Source: Patescibacteria group bacterium
Lineage (GTDB): Bacteria > Patescibacteriota > Patescibacteriia > Patescibacteriales > GWC2-42-12
DNA: 46,688 nucleotides
Reading direction: 5' to 3'
NCBI GenBank assembly: GCA_028707005.1
Contig: JAQTVB010000007.1
Coordinates: 1-46,688, forward strand
Shown one piece after another: positions 35,955 to 44,859 of the stretch; position 1 is the first letter of the stretch; every line of letters starts with the position of its first letter. Both the position numbers and the translations under genes were made by a program. Under the pieces are notes generated by a model. It did no database searches. It was not told where the DNA came from and saw only the letters and a list, made by a program, of their open reading frames with translations.

Positions 35955-37304
35955 GTGTCTACCAAAATCTCCACAGTCTATGCTTGTTCAAACTGCGGCG
36001 CCCAGTTCCCTAAATGGAGCGGGCGCTGTTTAGAGTGCGGCGGCTGGGGCACCTTGCAGATGCAGACGGTTGACCTGAAACAAGCCGATAAAATGGCGGC
36101 GGCCAGCCCGGCGGTGGTGGTTGATTTGGAAAAACTTGATCAGACGGCGCTGGCGCAACGGCAGGCAACCAACATCCGGGAATTGGATCGGGTGCTGGGC
36201 GGCGGCCTGGTGCCGGGCTCTCTGGTTCTATTGGGCGGCGAACCGGGCGTGGGCAAATCCACTTTGGTCGCGCAAATCGCCGCGGCGATCGGCAAAACCC
36301 AAATGGTAATTTACGCCAGCGGCGAAGAATCGGCCGGCCAAATCAAAGTCCGCCTGGACCGGCTGAAAATTAAAACGGAAAGGATAAAATTTTTAAACGA
36401 AACCAACGCGGAAAAAATTATCGCCACGATTGACCAGCTAAAACCGGCTTTAGTGATTATCGACTCAATTCAAACTATTTCCACTTCCCTGCTTGCCGGC
36501 GAAGCCGGCGGCTTGAGCCAAATCCGCGGCGTCACCGTGAGTTTTTTGGAAACCGCCAAGCAAACCAACGCCGCCATCATTCTCATCGGCCATATCACTA
36601 AAGACGGCGCCTTGGCCGGACCGAAAACTCTTGAGCACATCGTGGACACCGTGCTTTATCTTGAAGCCGAAGCCAGCCATGATTATAAAATCTTGCGCGC
36701 CACCAAAAACCGCTTCGGTTCGGTGAATGAAATCGGCATTTTTGAAATGACCGACAGCGGCTTTAAAGAAATCGCCAACCCCTCGTTGATTTTCATTGAA
36801 CAGCGGCAAAACATCACCGGTTCGGTAATCAGCTCCGTCACCCAGGGCACGCGCGCTTTTTTGACCGAAGTTCAGGCGCTGGTAACCAAAACCGTTTTCG
36901 GCTATCCCCAAAGGAAAGCCTCGGGTTTTGACTTAAACCGCCTCCAGGTTTTAATCGCCGTACTGACTAAGCGCGCCAATCTTAATTTAACCAACCAGGA
37001 CGTGATTTTAAACGTGGTCGGCGGCTTGAAAATCAGCGACCCCGGACTGGATTTGGCGGTTTCTCTGGCTATCGCCTCTTCTGTTTTAAACCAAGTCATT
37101 CCCAATAACACGATTGTCTTGGGCGAAGTCGGCCTGGGCGGAGAAATCCGGCCTGTGGCCAGGCTGGAGCAAAAATTAAAAGAAGCGGAAAGGCTGGGCT
37201 TTGCTAAAGCCATTATCCCGGCCAGCGAGGTTATGTCCAAAAAATTAAAACTCATTAAAATAAAAAATGTTCAAGAAATGGTTGGACAGATAATCGGAAA
37301 GTAA
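35955..37304 (+). CDS. radA: DNA repair protein RadA
   Basis: 449 aa; CSNCGAQFPKWSGRCLECGGWGTL, GGEPGVGKSTL, KNRFG; GTG start. Confidence 0.95.
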   Translation: MSTKISTVYACSNCGAQFPKWSGRCLECGGWGTLQMQTVDLKQADKMAAASPAVVVDLEKLDQTALAQRQATNIRELDRVLGGGLVPGSLVLLGGEPGVGKSTLVAQIAAAIGKTQMVIYASGEESAGQIKVRLDRLKIKTERIKFLNETNAEKIIATIDQLKPALVIIDSIQTISTSLLAGEAGGLSQIRGVTVSFLETAKQTNAAIILIGHITKDGALAGPKTLEHIVDTVLYLEAEASHDYKILRATKNRFGSVNEIGIFEMTDSGFKEIANPSLIFIEQRQNITGSVISSVTQGTRAFLTEVQALVTKTVFGYPQRKASGFDLNRLQVLIAVLTKRANLNLTNQDVILNVVGGLKISDPGLDLAVSLAIASSVLNQVIPNNTIVLGEVGLGGEIRPVARLEQKLKEAERLGFAKAIIPASEVMSKKLKLIKIKNVQEMVGQIIGK

Positions 37305-37308
37305 AAAA

Positions 37309-37342
37309 AGCTTCCCGAACAAGCATGCTGCTCGCGGGAAGC
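37309..37342 (-). terminator. Intrinsic terminator for orf67
   Basis: AAAAAAAGCTTCCCG ... CGGGAAGC. Confidence 0.65.
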
Positions 37343-37360
37343 CATTGAACTGCCAGACGA

Positions 37361-37564
37361 TCAATTCGGCACCAGGTCTTTTGGCGCAACTTCTTGGCCT
37401 CTGATAAAGGCCTGCAACGCCCCACTGGTGATGAAACGTTGGTGGGTTCTCTTCATAAAGGCAAGAACCCGACGACCGTGTTGTTCGTCCACGCGGATGA
37501 TTTCCACGTCACCTTTTGTGTGCCCAACAGGCACCCGGTAACACCTTGAAACACTGGCTGACAT
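37361..37564 (-). CDS. Small ORFan protein (67 aa)
   Basis: Intact ORF with own terminator and candidate promoter upstream (TTGACA-17-GAGAAT); no family recognised. Confidence 0.5.
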   Translation of the reverse strand: MSASVSRCYRVPVGHTKGDVEIIRVDEQHGRRVLAFMKRTHQRFITSGALQAFIRGQEVAPKDLVPN

Positions 37565-37700
37565 ATGTTTTCTGGTTTGTTTTTTTGTTTTTTTCTAACG
37601 AGACCGTACTAACTGCAAAAACACCGCCTAGTTTAAAAAGAACGCCTTCTGTATTATTCACATTCTCCCACTAATTAAGCTAACTGTCAAGCAAAATCAA

Positions 37701-39851
37701 TTACTCCAAATGCGTCTTCTTTTCCCACGCGCCCAGTTGATCTTGTAAGGCTGGCCAGCGGCTCAAAGTCGGGTCAATCGCCAACAGTTTGATGGCCTGA
37801 TCGCGAGCCGATTTCATCAGAGTATAATCAAATAAAGACGCCATCTTCAGTTCAGGAAAGCCTTTTTGCTCGGTGCCGTAAACTTCGCCCGGGCCGCGGA
37901 ACTTTAAATCCAGTTTAGCCAGAGCAAAACCGTCATGGTTTTCTTCCAGCGCCCGCAAACGCTTTTGCGTCGCTTCTCCGGCCGACTCGGTAAATAAAAA
38001 ACAATAGGACTGATGAACGCTGCGGCCTACCCGGCCGCGGAATTGATGCAGCTGCGCCAGCCCAAAGCGGTCCGCGCCTTCAATCATCATCACCGCGGCG
38101 TTGGACACGTCCACGCCGACTTCTATAACCGAAGTGGCCACTAAAATGTTAATCTTATTTTCTAAAAATTTCGCCATGATCGCTTCTTTTTCCTTAGGCT
38201 TTAACCGGCCATGCAGCTTGCCGATGGCCAAATCGGGAAAAATAATCTTTTTAAGCTTTTGATATTCTTCTTCAACTGATTTCACGCCCAATTTGCTCGC
38301 CTCGCTGGCGCTTAAAGGGCGAAGCGGGTCGGACAGGTCAATTAGCGGACAAATCACAAAAACCTGCCGGCCCGCGCTAATCTGCTCACGGATAAATTTA
38401 TAGGCAACCGCCCGCTGATTTTCCGGCACCAGCCTGGTGATGATTCTTTTTCTGTCTTTGGGCATTTCGTTGATCATAGACAGCTCCAAATCGCCGTACA
38501 AAGCCAGGGCCAGGCTCCGCGGAATCGGCGTAGCGGTCATGCTTAAGAGGTGCGGCACCAGCTCGCCGCCGGTTTTTTCCATCAGCGCTTTTCTCTGCTC
38601 CACGCCGAAGCGGTGCTGTTCGTCAATCACCGCCAAAGCCAAATTCCTGAATTTTATGTCCTCCTGGATTAAGGCATGCGTACCGATAATTAAATCTGAA
38701 TTATGAATAATGAATGATGAATCACGGTCTTTAATTTTTGTCTTTTCTCCATAATTCGTAATTCGTAATTCGTAATTCGTAATTTTCTGATTGCTAGTCA
38801 TCAGTCCCACTTTCATGCCAAAGCCCGACAGCAGGCGGCTCACTGTTTCATAGTGTTGCCTGGCCAGTATTTCCGTCGGCACCATCAATGCCGCCTGTTT
38901 TTTATTAAGCGCCACATTAAGCATGGCCATGATAGCCACTAAAGTCTTGCCACTGCCGACTTCGCCTTCCAAGAGCCGAGACATGGGCCGGTTTTTTTCC
39001 ATGTCCAATAAAATTTCCCAGGCGGCTTTTCTTTGTGCGTTGGTTAAGGTAAACGGCAAACTATCAACAAATTGCTTGGTCTCCGCTTCGTGGAATTTTA
39101 TGGCCCAGGCCCGGCTTAAATTTAAGCTCCGCTTCACCAATTGCGACTGCAGCTGAATTAAAAAAAGCTCGTTAAAGGCCAAGCGCTCGCGAGCTTTTTT
39201 AATCTCTGAACTATTTTTGGGAAAATGAATCTTCTTGATTGCTTCGGCTAAACTGATCAGCCTGGCCGGCTGCTTAATTTCCCAGGGCAGCCAATCCGGC
39301 GTTTGATTGGCCAGATTAATCACCTGTTTAATTAAAAACCTTACCTGCTTATGCGTCAAATTGGCGGTAAGATGATAATTGGGCACTAGTCCCTGCGTAT
39401 GAATGGCATTTATCCCCCCTGACAAGGGGGGAATAAGGGGGGTTTGTATCTTTTCATAAACCGGCGACATCATCACTAAGCCGCCATAATCGTCTTCCAC
39501 CTTGCCGGCCAGCGAGACTTGATCGCCCGCCTGCAAAACGCGCGCCAAAAAAGGCTGATTGAACCAAATCACTTTTAACGTTTCCGCACCATCGCCGATT
39601 AACGCTTCGGTAATATTCATTCTGCGCTTCCAACTCCGTTTATTCTGAATTAATTCAATCTGGCCGACCACGTTCGCGCTGGTCCCGGCCTGCAATTTTT
39701 CAATCGGCGTTATTTTGGAAAAATCGTCGTAGCGGAAAGGAAAATAAAATAACAAGTCGCGCACCGTGGCCACGCCCAATTTTTTCAGCTTCTTGGCCGT
39801 GGCCGCGCCCACGCGGGTGATATGAATAATGTCGGTATCTAAAGTCAACAT
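37701..39851 (-). CDS. recG: ATP-dependent DNA helicase RecG
   Basis: 716 aa; LLEGEVGSGKTLVA, VIDEQHRFGV, LLSMTATPIPRSLAL, HQFRGRVGRS; two repeat-derived insertions. Confidence 0.95.
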   Translation of the reverse strand: MLTLDTDIIHITRVGAATAKKLKKLGVATVRDLLFYFPFRYDDFSKITPIEKLQAGTSANVVGQIELIQNKRSWKRRMNITEALIGDGAETLKVIWFNQPFLARVLQAGDQVSLAGKVEDDYGGLVMMSPVYEKIQTPLIPPLSGGINAIHTQGLVPNYHLTANLTHKQVRFLIKQVINLANQTPDWLPWEIKQPARLISLAEAIKKIHFPKNSSEIKKARERLAFNELFLIQLQSQLVKRSLNLSRAWAIKFHEAETKQFVDSLPFTLTNAQRKAAWEILLDMEKNRPMSRLLEGEVGSGKTLVAIMAMLNVALNKKQAALMVPTEILARQHYETVSRLLSGFGMKVGLMTSNQKITNYELRITNYGEKTKIKDRDSSFIIHNSDLIIGTHALIQEDIKFRNLALAVIDEQHRFGVEQRKALMEKTGGELVPHLLSMTATPIPRSLALALYGDLELSMINEMPKDRKRIITRLVPENQRAVAYKFIREQISAGRQVFVICPLIDLSDPLRPLSASEASKLGVKSVEEEYQKLKKIIFPDLAIGKLHGRLKPKEKEAIMAKFLENKINILVATSVIEVGVDVSNAAVMMIEGADRFGLAQLHQFRGRVGRSVHQSYCFLFTESAGEATQKRLRALEENHDGFALAKLDLKFRGPGEVYGTEQKGFPELKMASLFDYTLMKSARDQAIKLLAIDPTLSRWPALQDQLGAWEKKTHLE
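38753..38785. repeat. Heptad repeat (ATTCGTA)x4 inside recG
   Basis: Encodes KITNYELRITNYG on the minus strand. Confidence 0.85.
39410..39448. repeat. Palindromic repeat inserted in frame in recG
   Basis: TTATCCCCCCTGACAAGGGGGGAATAAGGGGGGTTTG; encodes QTPLIPPLSGGI. Confidence 0.8.
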
Positions 39852-39880
39852 GCTTACATTTTAACACAAAAATCGTAATA

Positions 39881-39913
39881 AAAAAGCCCCTAAAACTAAA
39901 AGTTTCAGGGGTT
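39881..39913 (-). terminator. Intrinsic terminator for orf162
   Basis: AAAAAGCCCCTAAAACT aaa AGTTTCAGGGG. Confidence 0.7.
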
Positions 39914-39934
39914 GAAATGGATAGGGGCAACAAC

Positions 39935-40423
39935 CTAGCAATTTTCCGCCAGGAATGCCCAGTCTTTAGGCCAGCGGCTCTGCGGCCCGAGAATGGTCGC
40001 CAGGCAAAGCGCGCGACCTTGACCGTCGCGATAAACGCACAGAAAAGAGGAACTGCCGCTTGGATCCTTAAAGATCGCTCGAACATTATCCGGCTCGGCG
40101 GCAACAAGGCTCTTGCATCGTAATTCCTCCGGCATGTCGCCTTCCCGTACTTGCGCCATCAGCCCTAACAGATAGTTGGGCGCTTGGCGGCAGTGTTGCA
40201 TACTCAGCTCCTGAAGAAGACCGGTGCTCTCTGCTTCTCTGATGGGGCGGCCGAAGCAGACTAAATAGAGATTCTTGGCTCCTTGAGCCGTCTCAAGCGC
40301 CACTATTTGTCCGATGTTTTGCGGATGGTAAGTATGATAGCCACCTGTCTCGATTGTCTCGATTGTATTGACAGGCGGGATGTCGAAAAACTCACGGACG
40401 ACCAGATCAGATGTAGTCGGCAT
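39935..40423 (-). CDS. ORFan protein (162 aa)
   Basis: Intact ORF with its own terminator and candidate promoter; no family recognised. Confidence 0.6.
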   Translation of the reverse strand: MPTTSDLVVREFFDIPPVNTIETIETGGYHTYHPQNIGQIVALETAQGAKNLYLVCFGRPIREAESTGLLQELSMQHCRQAPNYLLGLMAQVREGDMPEELRCKSLVAAEPDNVRAIFKDPSGSSSFLCVYRDGQGRALCLATILGPQSRWPKDWAFLAENC

Positions 40424-40576
40424 AATATTATGTGTTTGAAGTTTTCAGTGAACTGCCTTAAATCCCCTGCCAGAAAGAGACTTAAGGCAATTCACTTGCC
40501 GCAAGACATGACTTTTAAAAGAACAAAATGGCTAATAAAATATCCTAACATACCCATACACTGCTGTCTAGTTCTA

Positions 40577-40680
40577 TTAATTTTTAATCACTCTCCGCCT
40601 TAAATGCGCTGGGATGTGGACTAAAATTTCCCAAGGAATCATGCCGACGGCTTTGGCTATACAAGCCGATGCCTAAATGG
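40577..40680 (-). pseudogene. Remnant of a partial alr duplication
   Basis: Translates as IAKAVGMIPWEILVHIPAHLRRRVIKN*, near-identical to the Alr C-terminus; preceded by a fragment LGIGLY from further upstream in alr. Confidence 0.85.
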
Positions 40681-40693
40681 TTGAATTTTCAAC

Positions 40694-40724
40694 AAAAAAA
40701 GAAGCTGACGCGCGCGTCAGCTTC
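40694..40724 (-). terminator. Intrinsic terminator for orf275
   Basis: AAAAAAA GAAGCTGACGCG CGCGTCAGCTTC. Confidence 0.75.
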
Positions 40725-40753
40725 GTGAAAACTCAATTTGCCTCCTCTGCTTG

Positions 40754-41581
40754 TTACCGCCTTGCTAGCGGCGGGAGTTGGTCCGGCCCGGAGGTTGCAA
40801 TATATATGCGGCGCAACAGCCGATGATATTCGCCCCCAAAAGAACCCTGGAACAAGTTCCAGTTCTTTACCCATAGAGAGATATCCCAATCGACAACAAA
40901 TATTCCCTCACCAAACTCCTCGCTAGAATGGCGCCAAGCTGGAAAAACAAACCCCACTCGACCCTGCAGACTTTTGGGGATATCTTTTTGATGTTGCAGG
41001 ATGTGCTCCCCGTCCTCCTGGCCGAGATTGACGTTCAGCTCCTGGACCCGCCCCACCATAATATGGCCAGGCACCGGCGCGACTCCCTTTGTCGGGATCT
41101 TAACAATCTCGTAGGTGCGGCCGCCCACCACCATCCGGGCAGGCAGAGCGTCGCCCTGGCTGGGTTCGCCGCCAGGCTTTTCAGCCTCCTTCGTGCCGCC
41201 GGCAGCAAGCCCCATCTCGTCCTCGAGCGCTAGCTCGTTGGGCGTGGCTCGCTTTTGAGTTTCCAAGACCCAGGCGGGATTCTCCATCTTGCCCTGGCGC
41301 GTCTGAAGGTTGAAACGGCATTGAACGTTGACCTTGACGGAGCTGCCTTGAGAGGTCGGCGCCATAAGCATCGTCTCAAAGACTTCATTGTCCGCGCCAG
41401 TTATAAGGTCGCGGCAGCAAAAATTTCCACCGCAGATCCTGAACGATTGATAATTCAGATATTGGCCTTGCTTTTCCTGCACGGCGAAAGTTATTGGCCT
41501 GCCGGCGAAAACAGCCAACATCATGCTCCAGCGGCCCGGACCTCTGGTGATTGTCAGCACTCTTGTTATTGTTGAGCTCAT
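40754..41581 (-). CDS. ORFan protein (275 aa)
   Basis: Intact ORF between alr and the alr remnant; no family recognised. Confidence 0.6.
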   Translation of the reverse strand: MSSTITRVLTITRGPGRWSMMLAVFAGRPITFAVQEKQGQYLNYQSFRICGGNFCCRDLITGADNEVFETMLMAPTSQGSSVKVNVQCRFNLQTRQGKMENPAWVLETQKRATPNELALEDEMGLAAGGTKEAEKPGGEPSQGDALPARMVVGGRTYEIVKIPTKGVAPVPGHIMVGRVQELNVNLGQEDGEHILQHQKDIPKSLQGRVGFVFPAWRHSSEEFGEGIFVVDWDISLWVKNWNLFQGSFGGEYHRLLRRIYIATSGPDQLPPLARR

Positions 41582-41770
41582 ACGAACTCCTTTTGATTTG
41601 CATTGTGCAACGCCTTAATCAGGGAAAGCGTCTGACCCTCTTATTCCTTGCAGAACGACCTAACCATACAGCTAGGAATTAACTAACAAGCTAACTTATC
41701 ATAAATTGATAATTTTGTAAATATCAAAAAACAGGCCGTCTGATAATGACCAAACAACCTGTCGCTGAAT

Positions 41771-42925
41771 TTAATTTACGACTCGTCTTAAATGCGCCGG
41801 GATGTGGACTAAAATTTCCCAAGGAATCGTGCCGACGGCTTTGGCTATATTGTCAACCGAATTTTTGTCATTTTGCTTATTGCTGATAATTACCACTTCA
41901 TCGCCCGATTTTATATCCTGCACTGCCGAGACGTCTAGGGAAGTAATATTCATGCTCACTCGGCCGACAATTGGGCAAAACTGGCCGCGCACTTTTAAAA
42001 AGCCGCAATCAGACAGTCGCCGATCCACGCCCTCATAATACCCGGCCGGTACCGTAGCGATTATCGCATCGCGCTTTAATTCATGAGTCAGATTATAGCC
42101 CAAGCGCTCTCCGGCTTTAAGCCGCTTGACCGAACTGATGATTGACCGCATGGCCAAAACCGGCTTGAGCTTCAAGCTAAGCCGCGGCGACGGCTTAAGG
42201 CCATACAAACCGATGCCCAGCCGGGCCACGTTATGATCAATTTGGTCGCCATATAACATCCCGGCCGTGGCCGCCAGATGAAAATATTTTATAGTAGAAA
42301 AATTATGCCTAAAAATCGCCGCTGCTTTCGCCCACTGCTCAATCTGCGATTTGGTAAAAGCTTCTTCCGGCCCGTCCGCGTCGGCCAGATGCGAGCAAAC
42401 GCCTTCCAAAATCAAAAATTTATTTCCTTTAATGATTTTCACGGCTTGATCAATCTGGCTGAATAAAATCCCCTGCCGATGCATGCCGGTATCTATTTTT
42501 AAATGAATCGTTAATGGCGAAAATAAATTTTCGGCAACCGACGTTAAGTGCTCCAGGCTGGTGATGGTAAAAGAAAAATTTTTCCGCTGGAAATTTTTAA
42601 CATTTTCCGCATGGGTATAGCCAATAATCAAAATTTTGGATTTTATGCCATGATGCCTTAAACTCAGGGCCTCGGCTAGCGAATCAACAACAAAAAAAGG
42701 GATTTTCTCCCTATCTAAAATTTCGGCGGCCGGCGCCAAGCCATGGCCGTAAGCATTGCTTTTTAAAACCGGCGCCAAAGCCAGAGCCGGATAGGCTCGC
42801 TGGAATTCATGCAAATTGTCCAGCAAATTTTTCCTGGAAATTAAAACTTCCACCAGCGGGCGGAAGCGGGAAAAACGCTGCCTGATTTTTCTCAAAAAAT
42901 TTAAAAATTTCATAAAAGGAGTCAT
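41771..42925 (-). CDS. alr: Alanine racemase
   Basis: VLKSNAYGHGLAPAA PLP-Lys motif; GIGLYGLKPS; MNITSLDVS; start chosen to avoid the tRNA overlap. Confidence 0.95.
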   Translation of the reverse strand: MTPFMKFLNFLRKIRQRFSRFRPLVEVLISRKNLLDNLHEFQRAYPALALAPVLKSNAYGHGLAPAAEILDREKIPFFVVDSLAEALSLRHHGIKSKILIIGYTHAENVKNFQRKNFSFTITSLEHLTSVAENLFSPLTIHLKIDTGMHRQGILFSQIDQAVKIIKGNKFLILEGVCSHLADADGPEEAFTKSQIEQWAKAAAIFRHNFSTIKYFHLAATAGMLYGDQIDHNVARLGIGLYGLKPSPRLSLKLKPVLAMRSIISSVKRLKAGERLGYNLTHELKRDAIIATVPAGYYEGVDRRLSDCGFLKVRGQFCPIVGRVSMNITSLDVSAVQDIKSGDEVVIISNKQNDKNSVDNIAKAVGTIPWEILVHIPAHLRRVVN

Positions 42926-42934
42926 TCTAAAATG

Positions 42935-43006
42935 TGCCCTCAAGAGGAATTGAACCTCTGTCCCAAGCTCCGGAGGCTTGTACTCTATCCGTTGAGCTAT
43001 GAGGGC
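42935..43006 (-). tRNA. tRNA-Arg (CCG)
   Basis: GCCCTCATAGCTCAACGGATAGAG...CTCCGGA anticodon loop...GGTTCAATTCC...TGAGGGC. Confidence 0.9.
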
Positions 43007-43095
43007 AAATAATACTCAACTTTTAAAGCTCCGGCCTGCCCGCCAAAGCTTTAGCGGCGGCGGGAGGCTTACGCTCCCCGCCCGCCTGACTCGTC

Positions 43096-43170
43096 TGGTG
43101 GCCCCAGCAGGAATTAAACCTGCATCTTGGGCTTCGGAGGCTTACGCTCTATCCTTTGAGCTATGGGCGC
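43096..43170 (-). pseudogene. Degenerate tRNA-Arg copy (tRNA pseudogene)
   Basis: GCGCCCATAGCTCAAAGGATAGAGCGTAAGCCTCCGAAGCCC...GGTTTAATTCCTGCTGGGGCC; mismatched acceptor and anticodon stems. Confidence 0.65.
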
Positions 43171-43183
43171 ATCATCACTTGTC

Positions 43184-43245
43184 ATTGCGAGGAGCCCGCT
43201 CAGCGCGCCAGCGCCTGAGCGGGCGACGCGGCAATTTCTGACCAA
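43184..43245. repeat. Dispersed GTCATTGCGAGGAG...GGCGACGCGGCAAT-type repeat
   Basis: TGTCATTGCGAGGAGCCCGCTCAGCGCGCCAGCGCCTGAGCGGGCGACGCGGCAATTTCTG with internal hairpin. Confidence 0.65.
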
Positions 43246-43337
43246 AAGGCACTAACTAATTAAAGATGAAATTATCTAAGCAAAAAAACCTATTAGCCAA
43301 GGCGTTTTCTCATAATTCGTAATTCGTAATTCACTTG

Positions 43338-44579
43338 TTATCTGCCGCGCCGCCGGCCCATAATCGGCGGCCTGGAGCGCCGGACGGCCGATCGTCCGAA
43401 GCTCATGGTCCGGCCGTAGCGCCTGAAAGTCGGGCGCGTGCCAGCCTGCTCCAGTTCGACGAATTTTTTCAAAGTAAGCTTTTTATTAATCAATCTTTCA
43501 ATGCTCCTAACGTCTTTGCCCTGATCGGGCGTGGCGAAAGAAATCGCTTTGCCGACCTTGCCGGCGCGGGCGGTGCGGCCGATGCGATGCACGTAATCTT
43601 CCGAATCGTCCGGCAAATCATAGTTCACCACCAGCTCAATATCCGAAACATCAATGCCGCGCGCGGCAATATCCGTAGCGATAAGAATCCGGTATTTCCG
43701 GGATTTAAAGCCGGACATTGATTCCTTGCGCTGATTAAATGATAAATTGGAATGAATTTCCGCCACTTCATGCCCGCTCTGCTCTAAAGTCCTGGCTAAA
43801 TTTCTCGCGCCATATTTAGTCCTGGTAAAAACCAAAACCGAGCCCCGGTATTCATGAAGAATCTTTTCCAACTGGCCGCGCTTATCCTCTTTCCTCATAA
43901 CATAAACTTCTTGATCAACCAACTCCACCGTAGTTCCCGGCGGAGCTACTTCAATATGAATCGGCATGATCATATGAACCGAAGCCAATTTTAAAATCGC
44001 CCGAGGCATGGTGGCGGAAAAGAGCATGGTTTGCCGTTTTTTCGGCACCCGTTTAATAATTTCTTCTATCTGCGGAGCAAAACCCATGTCAAACATCCGG
44101 TCGGCTTCGTCCAGAACCAAAATTTTAACCCGGTCCAATCTCACCGAACCGCGCCTAAGATGATCAATCATCCGGCCCGGCGTGGCGATATAGATATGAG
44201 GATTTCTTCTAAGGCTTTGCAATTGGCTGCCGATGCCCTGGCCGCCAATCAGCGAGATGGTCCTAAGGCCAAGCTTGCCGCCGAGCTGGCGCAAACTCTC
44301 ATCAACCTGCAAGGCCAGTTCGCGGGTCGGCAATAAAACCAAGCCCTGGCCGCCGCTAACGGCCAGCCGCTCAATCATGGGAATGCCGAAAGCGAAAGTT
44401 TTGCCCGTGCCGGTTTGGGCCACGCCGATTAAATCCTGGCCGGTTAAAGCGACCGGAATTGATTTGGTCTGAATTGGTGTGGGCGTGTCTAATTTTAGAC
44501 TATTGAGCACGTTTAAAATTGAGGCGCTAACGCCCAAATCTTTAAAAGTAGATTCGGTTGGTTTGGTTGGTAGAGACAT
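43338..44579 (-). CDS. DEAD-box RNA helicase
   Basis: 413 aa; AQTGTGKT, PTRELA, VLDEADRM, SATMP, HRIGRTARAG. Confidence 0.95.
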   Translation of the reverse strand: MSLPTKPTESTFKDLGVSASILNVLNSLKLDTPTPIQTKSIPVALTGQDLIGVAQTGTGKTFAFGIPMIERLAVSGGQGLVLLPTRELALQVDESLRQLGGKLGLRTISLIGGQGIGSQLQSLRRNPHIYIATPGRMIDHLRRGSVRLDRVKILVLDEADRMFDMGFAPQIEEIIKRVPKKRQTMLFSATMPRAILKLASVHMIMPIHIEVAPPGTTVELVDQEVYVMRKEDKRGQLEKILHEYRGSVLVFTRTKYGARNLARTLEQSGHEVAEIHSNLSFNQRKESMSGFKSRKYRILIATDIAARGIDVSDIELVVNYDLPDDSEDYVHRIGRTARAGKVGKAISFATPDQGKDVRSIERLINKKLTLKKFVELEQAGTRPTFRRYGRTMSFGRSAVRRSRPPIMGRRRGR

Positions 44580-44583
44580 AATG

Positions 44584-44655
44584 TGCTCTCGGCAGGAATT
44601 GAACCTGCATTTCTTCCTCCGCAGGGAAGTGTCCTATCCGTTGAACGACGAGGGC
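44584..44655 (-). tRNA. tRNA-Arg with GCG anticodon
   Basis: GCCCTCGTCGTTCAACGGATAGGACACTTCC CTGCGGA GGAAG...GGTTCAATTCC...CGAGAGC; one acceptor mismatch. Confidence 0.78.
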
Positions 44656-44794
44656 GTAATATTATTTTATAAACATCGGCAGAAAATCTGGACTTGCGTC
44701 CTACTTGCCCGCCGAAGCTTAGGCGTAGACGGGTCCATTGTCAGACCAGGGCTGATCCGCCTTGGGCGGAAACGACGAGTGCGTAATATTAACA

Positions 44795-44843
44795 CGGCAC
44801 AGGATATTACCCTGTGCCATGAAAGCGAGGATATATATCCTCG
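44795..44843 (-). terminator. Tandem hairpins, possible terminator
   Basis: GGCACAGGaTATTaCCCTGTGCC and CGAGGATATATATCCTCG. Confidence 0.45.
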
Positions 44844-44859
44844 ACTAACAAATTGTCAT

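Noticed and set aside
39700-40107. 135-aa minus-strand ORF bridging orf162 and the recG start
   Set aside because: Crosses the intrinsic terminator at 39881-39913 and overlaps two better ORFs.
43335-43721. Plus-strand ORF opposite the DEAD-box helicase
   Set aside because: Antisense shadow ORF of a conserved gene.
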